A DNA stretch of 57,342 nucleotides from Pseudomonadota bacterium (GTDB lineage Bacteria > Pseudomonadota > Alphaproteobacteria > SHVZ01), in NCBI GenBank assembly GCA_016195085.1, contig JACQAG010000030.1, positions 1-57,342 on the forward strand. Reading direction: 5' to 3'. How positions within the stretch are numbered: position 1 is the first letter of the stretch; every line of letters begins with the position of its first letter. Under the pieces are notes generated by a model. The model did no database searches, had not been told where the DNA came from, and saw only the letters and a program-made list of their open reading frames with translations. Both the position numbers and the translations under genes were made by a program. This document shows positions 1-7,689 of this stretch, piece after piece.

Positions 1-140
1 CCTCAACAACAAAATCCGCGTCATCCAGCGCCGCGCCTACGGCCTGCGCGACCAGGAATATCTCAGACTGAAGGTGCTGACTTGCATGCTGCCGACGCTC
101 TAAAGTTCCCAAAATCACCCACACAACTTCCGGAAGACCC
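1..140 (+). mobile_element. 3' end of an ISL3-like insertion sequence (left part outside window)
   Basis: The end of a transposase gene (stop at 101-103) is followed by a short tail. I place the IS end at about 140 because positions 118-140, read on the minus strand, start with GGGTCTTCCGG, which resembles an ISL3-type terminal repeat. The tail contains a 10-bp perfect palindrome (CTTCCGGAAG, 127-136). An A-rich stretch (AAAAAACA) follows directly and could be one copy of a target duplication. The other end is outside the window, so neither the terminal repeat nor the duplication can be confirmed. Confidence 0.5.
2..103 (+). CDS. ISL3-like transposase, C-terminal 33 residues (partial)
   Basis: The frame opens at the window edge and ends in TAA. 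The visible residues include NKIRVIQRRAYGLRDQEY and then LRLKVLTCML. This matches the closing segment of ISL3-family (IS204/IS1001/IS1096/IS1165) DDE transposases, which typically reads K-x-R-x-x-G-[YF]-R-[ND]-x-x-x-x-R-L-x-I-L. The catalytic DDE residues lie upstream of the window, so activity cannot be judged. Family assignment rests on this short tail only. Confidence 0.55.
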   Translation, partial: LNNKIRVIQRRAYGLRDQEYLRLKVLTCMLPTL

Positions 141-337
141 AAAAAACAATTGCAATTCTTAAAGCTGTAATAGTGAATTTCCTATGACGATAACGTTCGC
201 AAATATGATCAGAATGGTTCCATTCATTAAGGTAAGGGTTCCGATCGCCAACCACTCAAGCTCTAAGCGTGAGGTCTCATAGACCGCGTTCTAAGGCGGA
301 ACATCGATACGCGTTGGGGTAATACACCGATACTCGC
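141..337. other. AT-richer spacer between IS end and kynU
   Basis: No gene is supported here. The stretch is clearly more AT-rich than the rest of the window. It holds one short hairpin (GGTCT-CAT-AGACC near 273-285) that could help end transcription from kynU, which reads towards it. It probably represents sequence disturbed by the neighbouring IS insertion. Confidence 0.4.
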
Positions 338-1576
338 CTAGATCGTCTTGGCCTTCGCGTATTTCGCTGCCCGCCAGCTCCCTTCGCTGAGGATCCCATG
401 CAGACGCTGCATGACGTCCCAAATGTCGACGTAACGGTGATAGAGGGCGCTGAGGCCGAAGCGAATGCTGTCCGGCGGCCGAAACGAGGCGACGACGCCG
501 GCATCGGCAAGCGCGCCGACGACGGCGCCACCGGAATTGTGGCGGAGCGCCACGAAGCCGCCGCGCTCGTCCGGGGAAACCGGGCTCGCCACCTCGATCG
601 CCGCCTCGCCTTGTCCTTCGCGCGCGAGGCGAATGAGGAGATCGCCCAGTTGCGCATGCTTGGCGAACATCAAGGCCGGATCTGCTTTGGCCCAAATGTC
701 GAGAGCGGCCTCCATGACCGCATTGGCGATCACCGAGGGCGTGCCGACCAGGAAGCGGTTCGGGCCCTCGCCGGGCGCGTAGTCGGTGCTGAAGCGGAAG
801 GGATCGGCGTGGCCCATCCAGCCGGCAAGGGCCGGGCGCACAGCTTCCTGATGGCGGCGGGCGACGAATAGATAGGCCGGCGCGCCCGGACCGCCGCAGA
901 GATATTTGTAGCCGCAGCCAACGGCAAAGTCGGCGGCGGCGGCATCGAGCTCGGCTGGCACGGCGCCGGCTCCATGGGACAAGTCCCAGACCGTCAAAAT
1001 CCCTTTCCCATGCGCGGCCGCGGTCAGCCCTCGGATATCGAGCCGCCGCGCCGTCCGGTAGTCGACCTGGCTCAGATAGAGGACCGCGGTCGTATCGGTG
1101 AGGGCAGGCTCGATCGCCGCGCCGTCGGGGACGAGGTGCAGATCCAGTCCAGCCAGGAGCGTTTGCAGGCCCTGGACCACATAGAGATCGGTAGGAAACG
1201 TCCCGACCTGGGAGACGATCCGGCGCCGCCCCGGCTTGAGCGCGAGCGCGGCGGAGAGCGCCTTGAAGAGATTGATCGATGTCGTGTCGCAGACCACGAC
1301 CTCGTCAGGAGCGGCACCGATGAGCGGCGCCAGCTTGGCGCCGAGGCGACGCGGCGCATCCAGCCAGGTCGAGCTGCTCCAGCCGCGCCGGCGGAGGTTC
1401 CGCCACTCCTCGAGAATCCGATCGACCCGGGCGGGCGCGTCCACCGGCATGGCGCCGACGGAATTGGCATCGAAATAGAGCGTGCCCGCTTCGCCGGCTG
1501 CGAACCGACGGGAGAGTGCGGCAAGCGGATCGGCGGCGTCGAGGGCTTCGCAATCGGAACGCGTGAGCCCAGGCAT
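338..1576 (-). CDS. kynU: kynureninase
   Basis: PLP-dependent hydrolase of about 412 residues, the usual length. It cleaves L-kynurenine or 3-hydroxykynurenine to anthranilate or 3-hydroxyanthranilate plus alanine in cytosolic tryptophan breakdown. Visible family marks are an FPTD substrate/PLP-loop motif at residues 127-130, the PLP-contacting aspartate in VWDLSHGAGA (D198, H201), and the Schiff-base lysine in GYKYLCGGPGAPAYLF (K224). It starts at ATG 1576, 19 nt after the DUF2817 gene stop, and is the last gene of a four-gene minus-strand set. No kynA or kynB gene is in the window, so substrate supply must come from elsewhere or from the upstream importer component and hydrolase (inference). 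Confidence 0.93.
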   Translation of the reverse strand: MPGLTRSDCEALDAADPLAALSRRFAAGEAGTLYFDANSVGAMPVDAPARVDRILEEWRNLRRRGWSSSTWLDAPRRLGAKLAPLIGAAPDEVVVCDTTSINLFKALSAALALKPGRRRIVSQVGTFPTDLYVVQGLQTLLAGLDLHLVPDGAAIEPALTDTTAVLYLSQVDYRTARRLDIRGLTAAAHGKGILTVWDLSHGAGAVPAELDAAAADFAVGCGYKYLCGGPGAPAYLFVARRHQEAVRPALAGWMGHADPFRFSTDYAPGEGPNRFLVGTPSVIANAVMEAALDIWAKADPALMFAKHAQLGDLLIRLAREGQGEAAIEVASPVSPDERGGFVALRHNSGGAVVGALADAGVVASFRPPDSIRFGLSALYHRYVDIWDVMQRLHGILSEGSWRAAKYAKAKTI

Positions 1577-1595
1577 TGGGCCGTCGACCTTCAGA

Positions 1596-2687
1596 TCAGC
1601 GCTCAGCGAGGCCGGTCAGAGCCTCGTGGATCATCGCATTCGATTGCCGCAAGACCATGGCGCGCCACTCGGGAGCTGACGGGTAGAAGCGTTCCTTGAG
1701 CTCGGCTCGGATCTCCCGCCCTCTCTGCGAATCCGGGTCGCCGTGCTGGAAGAACCAGTTCTCCTCTCTCAGCGCGCGCAGCATTTCGCGATTGCGTTCG
1801 GTGCGCATCTCCACGAGGCAGCTCGTCACCCGCGCCCCGGTCAGGATCTGCTCAGGCACATACATGAGCAGGCCGGGGACTTCGGCTTGGTTGTGGCCGT
1901 GCTCGGCCTGCATGTCTTCCATCGCCGTGCAGTGCTCGAACCAGCGACGGGACCGGATTCCGGCCTTCTTGTCGTCGACATACAGATCGCAGAAGCCATA
2001 CACTCCGCCGCCGGTGTGGTAGTCGATGACGCAGATGTCCTTTGCTCGCCCGAGCCATTTTGCGACGATCTCGCGCAAAGTTCGATTGGACCAGACTGCC
2101 CGCTCGCCGCCGTAGAAGGTGCCCTTGGGGTTGATGTATTGGCCGCCGTGAATGGCCTTGGGCAGGAAGTCGTCCTTGGGGTTTCCGTAGTAAGCGGCAA
2201 TAGCCGCATCGGCGCGGGTTAGAACCTCCGATGACCATTCGAGCGGATTCACCCACTCTTCGAGCGCCGCGTAGTCGGCATTCACCGGCCGCTTCTTGCC
2301 ATGGTCGATGAAGTTGCGGTTGAGGTCGACATTGTCCTCGTTCACGCGTCTGACCCAGGCGAAGCCATGGGGGTTGATCGCGTGAACGAAGACCACGGCC
2401 ATGTCGGGCGGAAGATCGTGCCCGGCATGGCCGGCCCCGAGCCAGCCCGTGTGGCAGCCGGAGCCGCAGAAGCCCTCGGCGCCATGCGTCCCGCTTATGA
2501 GCACTAGGAGCTTGGCTGCGTCCGCCGGGCCCACGCAGCCAACATCGGTCCACAGTCCTTCGCCCGACGGGCCCTTTGCCGGGTTCTCGTAGCTCGCGAG
2601 CGTCGAGCCGCCTGCTCCCTGCAGCGCGTGAAGGAACTTCTCCCTCGCCTCGCGAAAGGACTCGGCGAAGAACTCCGATGCCGCCAT
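1596..2687 (-). CDS. M14-like zinc hydrolase (DUF2817)
   Basis: A 363-residue protein of the DUF2817 branch of M14 carboxypeptidase/aspartoacylase-like hydrolases. The zinc site is visible: H68-x-x-E71 in GTHGAEGFCGS and a later histidine in VIDYHTGGG. The substrate-binding R/N motif is VNEDNVDLNRNF (residues 115-126). A glutamate in SCLVEMRTER sits where M14 enzymes have their catalytic Glu. No signal peptide is evident, so it is probably cytosolic. It lies between a peptide-binding protein gene (13 nt upstream) and kynU (19 nt downstream). This suggests hydrolysis of an imported amide, peptide or N-acyl amino acid. The exact substrate is unknown. Confidence 0.82.
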   Translation of the reverse strand: MAASEFFAESFREAREKFLHALQGAGGSTLASYENPAKGPSGEGLWTDVGCVGPADAAKLLVLISGTHGAEGFCGSGCHTGWLGAGHAGHDLPPDMAVVFVHAINPHGFAWVRRVNEDNVDLNRNFIDHGKKRPVNADYAALEEWVNPLEWSSEVLTRADAAIAAYYGNPKDDFLPKAIHGGQYINPKGTFYGGERAVWSNRTLREIVAKWLGRAKDICVIDYHTGGGVYGFCDLYVDDKKAGIRSRRWFEHCTAMEDMQAEHGHNQAEVPGLLMYVPEQILTGARVTSCLVEMRTERNREMLRALREENWFFQHGDPDSQRGREIRAELKERFYPSAPEWRAMVLRQSNAMIHEALTGLAER

Positions 2688-2700
2688 GCGGATCGCCTCT

Positions 2701-4281
2701 CTACTTCACCCGCACATAGCGCAACGGGAAATACGCATCCGATTGCTGCACCAAGTCGATATTGGTCTTGGCCGCCCAGACGATCTCCTGCTGCATGATC
2801 GGCACGGTGGGAATGTCGTCGCGGACGATCTTGAGGGCTTCGGCGATCATCGTGCGGCGCTTCGCCGGGTCGAGCTCCACCTGGATCTGATCGGTCAACG
2901 TGTCGACCCGAGGATTCGAATATCCACCGACATTGAACAAGCCTTTGGGAGAGCCCGGGGCCCGGCTCATCAACAGATTGAGCAGATAGTTGTGAGCGTC
3001 GCCCGTGGCTCCACCCCAGCCGACATAGTACAGGCTGGTCTCATAGGGTGGATTGATCAGCTTCACATATTGCGAGAAGGGCTGAACCCGGAGCTTCACC
3101 TTGATGCCGACCTTCGCCAGCATGGCGACGGCCGCGGTGCAGATCGCCTCGTCATTCATGAAGCGGTCGTTCGAGCAGTCCATGCCGGTCTGAAAGCCGT
3201 TGGGATAGCCGGCATCGGCCATCAGCTTCTGCGCCTTGGCGAGGTCGTGCTCGGGCTTGACGTTGAGCGCCGGATCGAAGCCCTCGACACCCGGCCCGAC
3301 CATGAGGTAGTTGGGCACGCCGAAGCCACGCATGACCACGTTGTGGATCGCATCGGTGTCGATGGCCATCCGCATGGCCTCGCGCACGCGCTTGTCCATG
3401 AACGGGTTCTTGCCCTTGACGTCGCCATCGAACAGCTCAGCGTGGCCCATGTCGATCCCGAAATACATCGTGCGCCACTCCGGCGTCTGCAGCACCTTGA
3501 GATTGGGACGCGCCTGGACCTGGGGAACGCTCGAGACCGGCAAGCCGTAGATCATGTCGACCTGACCGGAGACCAGCGCCGCCACCCGGGTCGCCGGATT
3601 GGCGAGCGGGGTGAAGGTGACCTCGGTCAGATTGTGCTCGACCTTGTCCCACCAACTGGGATTGGGCTCGAGCACGGCCACGCTGTCCGCGGCGCGCGAG
3701 CGCAGCTTGAAGGGACCGGTCCCCATCGTGTTGGTCGAGGCGTAGGAGGCTTGGTTGCTCTGGAGGCTGGTCGCTGCGGCCACGCCATGCTGCTCCGACC
3801 AAGCCTTCGACATGATGAGCCAGCCGGTGATCTCGAAGGGTAGGATCGGATCCGGACCCTTGGTGACGAAATCGACCGTATGGTCGTCGACCTTCTTCAC
3901 CTCGGCCACGGGCGCCAGCACGCCGGCCAAGGCCGAGCCCGGCCCCTTCGTCCTTGCCGCGGAGAACACCACGTCATCAGCGGTGAAGGGCGAGCCGTCT
4001 TGGAATTTGACGTTCTGCCGGAGCTTGAAGCGCCAGACTTCGGAGGAAATGTTTGACCATGATTCTGCCAGCGCCGGCTCCAGCTTCATGTTCCGGTCGC
4101 GCCGGATCAGCGGCTCGTAGATGTTTGCCAGAAAGGAGATCGTAGGAAGGACGTTGCGGCTATGCGGGTCCATCGTCCCCGGATCGGAGTCGGCGGCCCA
4201 TTGGAAGTTGGCGGCACCGGCCGAAGCGGCACCGAAGATCGAGGCGGCTGCGATCAGAGCAAGGCCGGGACGGTAGGTCAT
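2701..4281 (-). CDS. ABC transporter periplasmic substrate-binding protein, family 5 (peptide type)
   Basis: A 526-residue DppA/OppA-class binding protein. The N-terminus has a signal peptide (hydrophobic LALIAAASIFGAAS, cleavage after about AGA). The family-5 opening is ADSDPGTMDPH and is followed by the typical NIYEPLIRRD and VKFQDGSPFTADDVVFS segments. I start at ATG 4281 because GGAGGAG lies 3-9 nt upstream (4285-4291). A TTG start 12 nt further out would include the ribosome binding site. No permease or ATPase genes are adjacent, so it is an orphan binding protein that must share membrane components from another locus. Its place before the hydrolase and kynU suggests a peptide- or amino-acid-like ligand (inference). 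Confidence 0.88.
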   Translation of the reverse strand: MTYRPGLALIAAASIFGAASAGAANFQWAADSDPGTMDPHSRNVLPTISFLANIYEPLIRRDRNMKLEPALAESWSNISSEVWRFKLRQNVKFQDGSPFTADDVVFSAARTKGPGSALAGVLAPVAEVKKVDDHTVDFVTKGPDPILPFEITGWLIMSKAWSEQHGVAAATSLQSNQASYASTNTMGTGPFKLRSRAADSVAVLEPNPSWWDKVEHNLTEVTFTPLANPATRVAALVSGQVDMIYGLPVSSVPQVQARPNLKVLQTPEWRTMYFGIDMGHAELFDGDVKGKNPFMDKRVREAMRMAIDTDAIHNVVMRGFGVPNYLMVGPGVEGFDPALNVKPEHDLAKAQKLMADAGYPNGFQTGMDCSNDRFMNDEAICTAAVAMLAKVGIKVKLRVQPFSQYVKLINPPYETSLYYVGWGGATGDAHNYLLNLLMSRAPGSPKGLFNVGGYSNPRVDTLTDQIQVELDPAKRRTMIAEALKIVRDDIPTVPIMQQEIVWAAKTNIDLVQQSDAYFPLRYVRVK

Positions 4282-4342
4282 CGTCTCCTCCAAATTCTCA
4301 TCTGCGGCGGACGCCGGCGTGGCGCCGCCATTGGGATCGTGG

Positions 4343-5410
4343 TCAGTAGTTTATCGACGGATTGTCCCCGGGATAGATCACGCCGGCGACCAGCATGCCC
4401 GCGGGATCGGTGCATTCCAGGGAGTGGATCTGCTTGCGCGGAAGAAAGATCACGTCGCCGGCTCGGACCGGCGCCTTGCGCGCCTCGGTCCACATGGCGC
4501 CCGAGCCGCTCATGATGATCAGGGATTCCTCGTAGAGATGGCGGTGGGGTGCCGCCTTCGACTTCGGAATCTCGCCGATGAATTGCGTGACGACGGTCGA
4601 TCCCAAAGTCTTGTCGACGAGCATCTGGAAGAACCGATCGCCCATGCGATTGCGGCCGTCCGGGTCGATGCCGATGGTGCGGCGCGGCTTGGCCGCGTCG
4701 AAATACGCCGGCATCGCCTCATGCCAGAGGACGCCGTCGGCCGACGGGCAGGCCGCCGCGAACACCTTGAGCAGCACATCCTTGGCGTTGCAAAACTGGA
4801 ATCCTTCGCCCGGACATACATAGACACCGGTATTCGGCGAAACGGCAAACGCGCGCTCGCCGATGACGAGTTCGCCCTCGCCCTCGGAAACGAACAGGAT
4901 CACGTGCCGGTTGCCAAATCCGACGATCGGAGAGTGGCCGCGGGCGCATTCGAAGTAGTAGAGCGATTGATGGAGAGCCCCGTCCTGCTTGTTGATGACG
5001 GGACGATGGGACAGCACGCCCCGGCGCTCGAGGCTCGCGGCCGGGATGGTGCAGACATAGCAGCCGCCATCCAGAAGCGCCTTGCCGTCCTTGTCCGCGT
5101 CGATCGTGGGAATGGCGCGGTTCTGGGCGCTGTTCGGGTCATCCTCCTCATAGGTGGCGGAGAGGTTGTTGTGCGCTCCGTCGCAGAACGGCTTCGTCTT
5201 GCTGTGCTTGCAGCCGCAGAACAGCACCTCTTCGCCTTGCTGCTCAGCCTTATAGGCGATGGGGCGATAATCGGTTCCCTTGTGGGACCCATCGCAGAAG
5301 GGCTGGGTCCGGCTGCGTCCGCAGGCGCACCAAAAATAGGTCTTTCCGGCCTCGAGCTCGTAGTAGTACGGCTTCTTCTTGGCAATGACGACGTCGACGG
5401 CGGAGGACAT
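4343..5410 (-). CDS. two CDGSH iron-sulfur domains fused to a double cupin
   Basis: An unusual 355-residue fusion. Residues 28-43 (CACGRSRTQPFCDGSH) and 65-80 (CGCKHSKTKPFCDGAH) are two complete CDGSH motifs, C-x-C-x2-[ST]-x3-P-x-C-D-G-[SA]-H, each expected to bind one [2Fe-2S] cluster. The rest looks like two cupin barrels. The second has a clear metal-type signature (APHRHLYEESLIIMSGSG, then a late FLPRKQIHSLE). The first has VILFVSEGEGELVIGE but fewer obvious metal ligands. The start at ATG 5410 is chosen because the first CDGSH domain begins just after it and GGAG lies upstream. An ATG at 5458 is possible. It is first in the minus-strand set with the binding protein, DUF2817 and kynU. It may be an Fe-dependent oxygenase or a redox sensor; this is inference. 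Confidence 0.8.
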   Translation of the reverse strand: MSSAVDVVIAKKKPYYYELEAGKTYFWCACGRSRTQPFCDGSHKGTDYRPIAYKAEQQGEEVLFCGCKHSKTKPFCDGAHNNLSATYEEDDPNSAQNRAIPTIDADKDGKALLDGGCYVCTIPAASLERRGVLSHRPVINKQDGALHQSLYYFECARGHSPIVGFGNRHVILFVSEGEGELVIGERAFAVSPNTGVYVCPGEGFQFCNAKDVLLKVFAAACPSADGVLWHEAMPAYFDAAKPRRTIGIDPDGRNRMGDRFFQMLVDKTLGSTVVTQFIGEIPKSKAAPHRHLYEESLIIMSGSGAMWTEARKAPVRAGDVIFLPRKQIHSLECTDPAGMLVAGVIYPGDNPSINY

Positions 5411-5598
5411 GCTCCACTCCTGAATCGCCCCGGCCGGCGCGTCCGCGGGGGGCCTCATCTTGCATTCCCTGGAAGGGGTTGTAACCTGGAAAAAACGCCT
5501 GTTCGGCGGCAAATGTCGGTTGATACTGCCAATTCCGCCCTCGCTCCGGCAATGCTCCACCAGGATTGCTTCGGGCTGGCCTAAAGGACTCACGCGAT

Positions 5599-7689
5599 AT
5601 GGCTGAGGGCGTTCGCCACCGTCTTGCCGTCGATATCGGCGGCACCTTCACCGACGTGGTCTTGGAGGGGCCGAAGGGGCGGGTGACGACCAAGGTCCTG
5701 ACCACGCCCGCCGCACCTGAGCTGGGGGTCATCGACGGGATCGAGGCGGTCCTGCGGGCAGCCGCACTCGCTCCGGAGGCGATCGACCTGTTCATTCACG
5801 GAACGACGCTTGCGACCAATGCACTCATCGAGCGCAAGGGCGCCAAGACGGCCTTCATTACAACCGCAGGCATTCGCGACATCCTGGAGATGGGCTACGA
5901 GAAGCGGTTCGAGCAATATGACGTCTACATGGACCGGCCGGCGCCCTTGGTCGAACGCGAGCTGCGGATCGGTGTCGGCGAGCGGGTGACCGCTCGCGGC
6001 CGGGTTCTGAGGCCGCTCGACGAGGAGGATGTCCGACAGGCAGCGCTCCAAATCAACGAGAGCGGCGCCGAGGCGGTCGCCGTCGGCCTCATCCACGCCT
6101 ACGCCTATCCGGAGCACGAGCGCCGCGTCCGCGAGCTGCTGGCCGGTCTTCTGCCTAAATCCGTGACCATTTGTCTCTCGAGCGAGGTGTGTCCGGAGAT
6201 CCGGGAGTATGAGCGCTTCTCGACGACCTGCGCCAACGCCTATGTCCGTCCGCTGATGGCGGGTTATTTGACCCGGCTGCGCGTGCGTCTGGATGCGATC
6301 GGTCTTCGTTCTCCGCTTTTCCTCATGATGTCGGGCGGTGGTCTCACGACCCTGGAGCACGCCACGCGATTTCCCATTCGTCTCGTCGAGTCCGGTCCGG
6401 CCGGCGGCGTCATATTGGCCGGCCAAATCGCCCGCGAATGTGCGCTTGATGCCGTGTTGGCCTTCGACATGGGGGGTACGACGGCAAAGATCTGCCTCTT
6501 GGATGACTACGAGCCGGAGCGGGCCCGGCGCTTCGAGGTGGCGCGAATGTATCGCGATCTCAAGGGCAGCGGCTTGCCGGTGCGCATCCCCGTCATCGAG
6601 ATGGTGGAGATCGGCGCCGGCGGCGGCTCGATTGCCCGGGTCGACGCCATGCAACGCATCACCGTGGGTCCCGACAGCGTCGGGGCCGATCCCGGCCCGG
6701 CCTGCTACGCTCGCGGCGGTTCGAAGGCGACCGTCACCGACGCGAATGTCGCCTTGGGTCGCATCGATCCCCAGCGCTTTGCCGGTGGACGCATTCCCCT
6801 CGACCCGGAACGAGCGACGGCGGCGATCGCCGGCGATGTCGGGGCCAAGCTCAAGCTCGATGGGCACTGGCCTGCCGCCGGCATATCGGAGATCGTCGAG
6901 GAGAACATGGCCAATGCGGCTCGCGTGCATGCCATCGAGCGCGGCAAGGTGATCGATCGCTACACCATGGTGGCGTTTGGCGGTGGGGCGCCTTTGCACG
7001 CGGGCCGCCTCGCCGAGAAGCTTGGCATCATGCGCGTGATCGTGCCGGTCGGTGCCGGCGTCGGCTCCGCCATCGGCTTTCTGCGGGCACCCATTGCCTA
7101 TGAGGTGGTGCGGAGCTGGCGGGTGGCGTTCGACGAGCTGGATCTTGCAGCCGCCAATCGGCTCTTGACCGAGCTCGGCACGGAGGCCCGCGGGGTCGTA
7201 GCGGCCGGGGCCGCAGGGGCGCCGATCAGGGTCACGCGGTTGGTGGATGTTCGTTATGTCGGCCAAGGCCATGAGCTGCCGATGAGCCTCTCCGAGCGGA
7301 CTCTGGTCAAAGCGGACTTCGACGATCTCCGGCAGCGTTTCGAGGCGCGCTATCGCCAGATCTACGGGTTGCATCTGCCGGCAATGGCGGTGGAGATCGT
7401 CACTTGGTCGGTGACGGCCTCGACCATCCTGGCCGAGACGGCGAGGGTATCGTCCATCCCTCGCCGCCCGGTCGAGAGGTCGCGGGAGCGACGTCCGGTC
7501 TACGAGCCGGCGTTGGGAGGATTGGTCGAGATGCCGGTTCATAGGCGCAGCGACCTCGTGCCCGGCGTCAGCATCGAGGGGCCGGCGGTCATCGTCGAGG
7601 ATGAGACGACCACGATCGTCCCCTCGAGCTTCGCCGCGATGATCGATCGCAGCGGCTATATCGTCATGGAGGCCAAGAGCCATGTCTAA
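5599..7689 (+). CDS. hyuA: hydantoinase/oxoprolinase subunit A
   Basis: A 696-residue ATP-grasping subunit of the hydantoinase/5-oxoprolinase/acetone carboxylase-like family. It carries the acetate-kinase-type phosphate loops AVDIGGTFTDVV near the N-terminus and FDMGGTTAKICLL in the middle, and the HGTTLATNALIERKG motif. With subunit B it would use ATP to open a cyclic amide such as a hydantoin or 5-oxoproline. ATG 5599 is preferred because residues from there fit the family and AAGGA lies about 10 nt upstream. An ATG 33 nt earlier has no such support. The stop overlaps the start of subunit B by 8 bp, so translation is coupled. It is divergent from the CDGSH-cupin gene across 188 bp. Confidence 0.92.
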   Translation: MAEGVRHRLAVDIGGTFTDVVLEGPKGRVTTKVLTTPAAPELGVIDGIEAVLRAAALAPEAIDLFIHGTTLATNALIERKGAKTAFITTAGIRDILEMGYEKRFEQYDVYMDRPAPLVERELRIGVGERVTARGRVLRPLDEEDVRQAALQINESGAEAVAVGLIHAYAYPEHERRVRELLAGLLPKSVTICLSSEVCPEIREYERFSTTCANAYVRPLMAGYLTRLRVRLDAIGLRSPLFLMMSGGGLTTLEHATRFPIRLVESGPAGGVILAGQIARECALDAVLAFDMGGTTAKICLLDDYEPERARRFEVARMYRDLKGSGLPVRIPVIEMVEIGAGGGSIARVDAMQRITVGPDSVGADPGPACYARGGSKATVTDANVALGRIDPQRFAGGRIPLDPERATAAIAGDVGAKLKLDGHWPAAGISEIVEENMANAARVHAIERGKVIDRYTMVAFGGGAPLHAGRLAEKLGIMRVIVPVGAGVGSAIGFLRAPIAYEVVRSWRVAFDELDLAAANRLLTELGTEARGVVAAGAAGAPIRVTRLVDVRYVGQGHELPMSLSERTLVKADFDDLRQRFEARYRQIYGLHLPAMAVEIVTWSVTASTILAETARVSSIPRRPVERSRERRPVYEPALGGLVEMPVHRRSDLVPGVSIEGPAVIVEDETTTIVPSSFAAMIDRSGYIVMEAKSHV

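Noticed and set aside
5484-5512. Possible terminator on the minus strand (short CGCC/GGCG stem before a T run) upstream of the CDGSH-cupin gene
   Set aside because: The stem is only about 4 bp and the position, before a gene start, is unclear. It is too weak to report as a feature.
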